A stretch of DNA of 54,286 nt, taken from assembly GCA_947311515.1 (NCBI GenBank), contig CAMZLB010000016.1, positions 1 through 54,286 on the forward strand, written 5' to 3'. This stretch comes from Candidatus Moraniibacteriota bacterium (GTDB lineage: Bacteria > Patescibacteriota > Minisyncoccia > Moranbacterales > GCA-2747515). Both the position numbers and the translations under genes were made by a program. Every line of letters starts with the position of its first letter. The first letter of the stretch is position 1. The notes under the pieces are model-generated. The model saw only the letters and a list, made by a program, of their open reading frames with translations. It did no database searches and was not told where the DNA came from. This document shows positions 51,171 through 54,286 of the stretch, one piece after another.

Positions 51171-52232
51171 TTAATGCCAATTATAATTTTCAAAAGCCCA
51201 CTTTATCATCTTCTTTCCATCCAAAAATCTATCTTTATCATCTAAAACAACTGCTACAACTTTATGTTTTTTATTTGAACTTCTACCTGCTATAACCAAT
51301 GAATATCCTGCTCTTGGAGTAAATCCTGTTTTTGCTCCCAAAATATGAGGATTTTCTTTGAGTAGTTTATTTGTATTTTCTAGCTTATGTGTTATCTTAC
51401 CATCTTTTGACTTAATCTCCAATTCTTTAGTTTTCATAATTCTCCAAATCTCATCATATTTGTCATTTCTTAATAAATGAACCATTACTCTGCCAATATC
51501 ATAAGCAGAAGAATAACACTCTTCTTCTTTCCGTGGAGGGTCCACCTCAAGTCCAGAAGGCCTACAAAAATTACTATCACCCAATCTTAACTCTTTTACA
51601 CGTAAATTCATAAGTTCAGCAAATTGTCTTTCACTTCCTGAAATGTAAATTCCTAACACAGTAGCTGCATCATTTGCACTATTCATAAGCATGGCATACA
51701 ATAAATCTCTTACTTTAACTTTTTCACCAGCTTTTAACTTTTCATATCTACATATTACAGATGTTATACATCCTATCTTAGTCCCTTCTATGTTTAATGC
51801 CTCTTTTGGTATAGTGACATATTCATCCAAGTTTTTAACTCTGTCAATAACAATCATAGCAGTCAATAATTTTGTAGTAGATGCAATCCCCCTATGTTCT
51901 GTAGCATTTTTTTTATATAATATATTTTCAGATTCTGCATCTATAATTACAGCTGAGTGAGCATTTGGTAAATTTAATTCTGAAAAGCTTTCTTTCCTAA
52001 TAGGTATTAATGTTTTGGTAAATAATTCAGACTTATACGAATCTGGCTTCCATGTGGAAACTCTATCTATTTCACTTTTCGTAGTAATAGACAAAGAATC
52101 AATATTTGCATCAATACTTTTATTTACTATAAATAATGCACCAAATGAAATCATCAAAATCATAGTAATAGCTATTAAAACATATTTATGATTTACTATT
52201 AAATCCTTTATTGAATTCATTTTATTATTCAT
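51171..52232 (-). CDS. dacA: D-alanyl-D-alanine carboxypeptidase (PBP5/6-like)
   Basis: A 353-residue penicillin-binding protein of low molecular mass that trims the terminal D-Ala of peptidoglycan stem peptides. N-terminal span (about residues 16-35), then the serine peptidase core: SxxK in ASTTKLLTAM (about 117-126), SxN in MNSANDAA, and KTG in GAKTGFTPRAGYSLV (about 299-313). The usual C-terminal amphipathic anchor is missing; the N-terminal span takes its place. Ten nt before mraY in the same operon. Confidence 0.93.
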   Translation of the reverse strand: MNNKMNSIKDLIVNHKYVLIAITMILMISFGALFIVNKSIDANIDSLSITTKSEIDRVSTWKPDSYKSELFTKTLIPIRKESFSELNLPNAHSAVIIDAESENILYKKNATEHRGIASTTKLLTAMIVIDRVKNLDEYVTIPKEALNIEGTKIGCITSVICRYEKLKAGEKVKVRDLLYAMLMNSANDAATVLGIYISGSERQFAELMNLRVKELRLGDSNFCRPSGLEVDPPRKEEECYSSAYDIGRVMVHLLRNDKYDEIWRIMKTKELEIKSKDGKITHKLENTNKLLKENPHILGAKTGFTPRAGYSLVIAGRSSNKKHKVVAVVLDDKDRFLDGKKMIKWAFENYNWH

Positions 52233-52258
52233 TTTATTTTAATTTATTCAATTCTCTA

Positions 52259-52867
52259 TTAGCTAATTCTTTTTTTATTATTACCATCTTTTTCATTATA
52301 TAAAATAGCATCAATTCTATAATCTTTTGCAAGATTTTCAAAATCAGGAAGCTCCTTTTCATTTGAAATACCTAAAAACCTATAGAAATCTAATGTTACT
52401 TTATAAATTTGAGTCCTAAAATCTGTAGGATGTGGTTTTTTTGAAATTAAGCTACGAAGTAGTAGGTTTCTAATAGCAAAAGAACAGTTAACTCCTCTAA
52501 TTGCCTCTATATCAGGCTTAGCTATAGGTCCTCTATAGGCAATAATAGCTAAAACTTCCAGTGATGATTGGGACAAACTACCTTCTAATTCTTTTTTTGT
52601 AAATTTTTTTATTATTTCATACTGATCTTTACTTGTTACGATTTGTACTTTTTCATCAATGTGCATTATTGATAAGCCTGATTCTCTATTAGTGTAGCTA
52701 ATCTTCAATGATTTTATACCTTCTCTAATATTTTCAATAGATTCGTCTAAAATTTCTGCAAGTCTTCTCTCCTTTACTGGAACTCCATACATAAAAATAA
52801 CTGCTTCAATCATGGATAATAATTTTTTTTCAATATTTCTCCCTACTTCTTTATTTTCTCCTGTCAT
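52259..52867 (-). CDS. scpB: Segregation and condensation protein B
   Basis: A 202-residue winged-helix protein that forms the SMC-ScpA-ScpB condensin. Family pattern: KKLLSMIEAVIFMYGVPV at the N-terminus, LSQSSLEVLAIIAYRGPIAKPDIEAIRGVNC (blocks LEVLAIIAYRGPIAK and DIEAIRGVN, about 100-130) and NLLLRSLI. The C-terminus LDFYRFLGI..ELPDF is typical. It starts 7 nt after scpA. Confidence 0.94.
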   Translation of the reverse strand: MTGENKEVGRNIEKKLLSMIEAVIFMYGVPVKERRLAEILDESIENIREGIKSLKISYTNRESGLSIMHIDEKVQIVTSKDQYEIIKKFTKKELEGSLSQSSLEVLAIIAYRGPIAKPDIEAIRGVNCSFAIRNLLLRSLISKKPHPTDFRTQIYKVTLDFYRFLGISNEKELPDFENLAKDYRIDAILYNEKDGNNKKRIS

Positions 52868-52874
52868 ATTTTAT

Positions 52875-53609
52875 CTAAATTTTGTTATTTATTCTTTCTC
52901 TTTGATGCTTTGCTGAAGTTAATTCTATTTCTTGAAAAAATTCATCCTGATTTGCAAATATTATTTTTTGCTTAACTAATTCTAAGAGAGCTAAAAATGA
53001 AACAATAACTTCACTCGGATTATCTGCATTTTTTATAACTTCAGAAAAAGCTACTTTTACCTTAATTGTAACTATGTTTTGTATATATGTAATTCTTTTT
53101 TCCAGAGAAACTATGTCAGTTATTACCTTTTCCTCCAATTTATCCAATTGTGGTATTGAATTCAAAGACACAAGAAAAGCATTTCTCATGTCCTCAAGTG
53201 AAATTTTTGGTGGTGGCGTAAACTGAGGAATCATTCCCCACAAACCCTTTCTTGCAAATTGAGAATTTGAATTTTCAAATAACTCACCAAATTCAGAAAT
53301 TACATCTTTTACAGCTTTCAAAGCTGCTAACTGCTTTTCTAATTCTTCTATATCAGATTCTTCTTCTTCATCAAATTTCAAAAGAGGAAGTAGTGCTTTT
53401 GATTTAATAAGAACAAGTTTTGTTGCAATGGATAAAAAATCAGCTAAGTGTGTAAGTGATATTCGTTCTCTATCCTGAATGTACTCAATATACTGATCAG
53501 CTATAGTTGCAAGGGAAATTCTTGTCACATCCATTTTTTGATTTTCTATCAAATTTAATAATATATCAAACGGACCTTCATATTGTTGTGTTTTTACGGT
53601 ATAATTCAT
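52875..53609 (-). CDS. scpA: Segregation and condensation protein A
   Basis: A 244-residue kleisin that bridges SMC heads. Start YEGPFDILLNLIENQKMDVT (residues 9-28) and ISLATIADQYIEYI, then ADFLSIATKLVLIKSKALLP (about 57-76), are the N-terminal family blocks; the C-terminal winged helix holds VIVSFLALLELVKQKI. It lies 7 nt before scpB and 7 nt after the MFS gene. Confidence 0.94.
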   Translation of the reverse strand: MNYTVKTQQYEGPFDILLNLIENQKMDVTRISLATIADQYIEYIQDRERISLTHLADFLSIATKLVLIKSKALLPLLKFDEEEESDIEELEKQLAALKAVKDVISEFGELFENSNSQFARKGLWGMIPQFTPPPKISLEDMRNAFLVSLNSIPQLDKLEEKVITDIVSLEKRITYIQNIVTIKVKVAFSEVIKNADNPSEVIVSFLALLELVKQKIIFANQDEFFQEIELTSAKHQRERINNKI

Positions 53610-53616
53610 TTTATTC

Positions 53617-54231
53617 TTATTTTTCTATTATATTAGTATCCTTAAGGATTATAGCTGGATACAAACCTATCAATATTATAATTACAATAGATAGAAAGAC
53701 TACTTTAAATCCAAAGTGCATTTGCATTATACCACCTATTACAGCTCCCGCAAGATATGCTAGAGGACGTGATGATCGAAAAAAATTACCAATTGCTATA
53801 TCGTCACTATCAATTTTTTTATAAAAGTAAGTATCAGACATAGATTCTACAAAGGCAGCTCCTACATGGACAGACATCAAAAGAAATAACCAGAAAATGA
53901 ACGAATTGGAATTTGTGTAATAAATAACCATCATAAAAATAGCCATTATAGCCAATCCGATTATTAACATCTCTTTTTCTCCATATTTATTATCAGCTAA
54001 AACCCCTAACTTGTACTCAATAAGTATAAAAGGTATGAACGTAGCTGTAAATATAATTCCAACTTGGCTAATACTAAGTCCAATAGAGATTAAATACAAA
54101 GGAAAAAATATTGTACCCACTGAATAAAAAATTCTAAGTACTAGCGATATCCAATATATATTCCATATATCTTTATTAAGTCTCATACGTTTAAACAATT
54201 TCAATATTGGCTGATTTTCTTTCTTTTGCAT
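53617..54231 (-). CDS. C-terminal half of an MFS transporter, truncated by the window end
   Basis: 204 residues with six membrane spans. PLYLISIGLSISQVGIIFTA and LGVLADNKYGEKEMLIIG form the GxLaDrxGxrk-type signature after the second span of an MFS half. MFS carriers need about twelve spans, so only one half is present. The ATG at 54231 sits inside the terminal palindrome, and the frame upstream of it runs into the mirrored copy (in-frame TGA). The true N-terminal half is therefore probably missing because of the sequence break, not because of gene decay. The substrate is unknown. Confidence 0.65.
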   Translation of the reverse strand: MQKKENQPILKLFKRMRLNKDIWNIYWISLVLRIFYSVGTIFFPLYLISIGLSISQVGIIFTATFIPFILIEYKLGVLADNKYGEKEMLIIGLAIMAIFMMVIYYTNSNSFIFWLFLLMSVHVGAAFVESMSDTYFYKKIDSDDIAIGNFFRSSRPLAYLAGAVIGGIMQMHFGFKVVFLSIVIIILIGLYPAIILKDTNIIEK

Positions 54232-54286
54232 ACTTACTTTTCGAAAAGTAAGTATGCAAAAGAAAGAAAATCAGCCAATATTGAAA
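54199..54286. repeat. Perfect 88-nt palindrome at the window end (fold-back)
   Basis: The last 44 bases (54243-54286) are the exact reverse complement of 54199-54242, centred on TTTTCGAAAA with no spacer. The left arm is coding sequence of the MFS gene start. A spacer-free perfect inverted copy of coding sequence ending exactly at the sequence end is typical of an assembly or amplification fold-back artefact. Confidence 0.9.

Noticed and set aside
51161-51193. TTG-started extension of mraY into dacA
   Set aside because: It would overlap the dacA 3' end by 23 nt with a rare start codon; the ATG at 51160 gives a normal MraY N-terminus.
1-54286. Alternative genetic code with UGA read as Gly (Gracilibacteria/Absconditabacteria type)
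   Set aside because: Conserved genes such as miaA and prmC end at TGA at the expected protein length, and core proteins are complete without internal TGA.
1-54286. CRISPR array, prophage or intact IS element
   Set aside because: No regularly spaced direct repeats, no cas, integrase or structural phage genes and no intact transposase were found. The YvlD-type gene at 22611 is called phage holin in databases by name only.

Overview
The window is one strongly AT-rich bacterial segment of about 54 kb. It is densely packed with short operons and small conserved proteins. The gene set points to a Candidate Phyla Radiation (Patescibacteria) genome, probably Parcubacteria-like. Features behind this are compact versions of core proteins (ThrS without a TGS domain, a 349-residue Pgk), an archaeal-type UMP kinase, dispersed ribosomal protein genes (rplU and rpmA are about 24 kb apart), tRNA genes without an encoded CCA, many single-span mini-proteins, and almost no Shine-Dalgarno sequences. 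TGA serves as a stop codon (miaA, prmC), so the UGA-glycine code of Gracilibacteria/Absconditabacteria does not apply. The lineage is inferred; no 16S gene is present.

Layout. 1-5.4 kb (+): the end of a cadherin-like/DUF5648 surface protein, then a nucleotidyltransferase-yvcK-HAD operon and glmS (amino-sugar and envelope precursors). 5.4-12.8 kb: pyrH, rpmA, a membrane/PpiC/FtsB-like operon and a glycosyltransferase-holB-ftsQ operon. 13.1-19.7 kb (+): a CorA-like protein and cysS, then a T-box-controlled thrS-miaA operon, with a HIT-like unknown gene on the minus strand between cysS and the T-box. 19.7-24.4 kb (-): an exopolysaccharide operon (polyprenyl sugar transferase, YvlD-like protein, two GT4 enzymes, a Wzz-like protein). 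24.6-25.1 kb: RNase P RNA with a consensus promoter. 25.4-36.2 kb (-): serS, an SPFH protein, dusB-miniprotein-mnmA, rplU, tRNA-Ala/tRNA-Ile, folD, rnc, rpmF-nusB, a membrane protein and an AhpD-like protein; tRNA-His is on the + strand. 36.5-40 kb (+): dprA and topA. 40.1-48 kb (-): a tiny SD-led membrane protein, pheS-tyrS-ATP-cone nuclease-LOG protein, transketolase, a membrane-anchored lysozyme-like protein, a mini-protein and a pilin-like protein. 48-48.9 kb (+): prmC. 49-54.2 kb (-): pgk, mraY, dacA, scpB, scpA and half of an MFS transporter. The window ends in a perfect 88-nt fold-back palindrome, which most likely marks an artefactual contig end.

Most genes serve translation (five aminoacyl-tRNA synthetases, tRNA modification, ribosomal proteins, RNase III and RNase P), wall and envelope assembly (GlmS, MraY, DacA, polysaccharide export) and chromosome handling (TopA, ScpAB, DprA, HolB). 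No CRISPR array, prophage or intact insertion sequence was seen. The items most worth a second look are the very compact T-box leader of thrS, a family of about 100-nt intergenic repeats, a CorA homologue that has lost the GMN filter motif, several unlisted mini-membrane proteins (one translationally coupled between dusB and mnmA), and recurrent extended -10 promoters.
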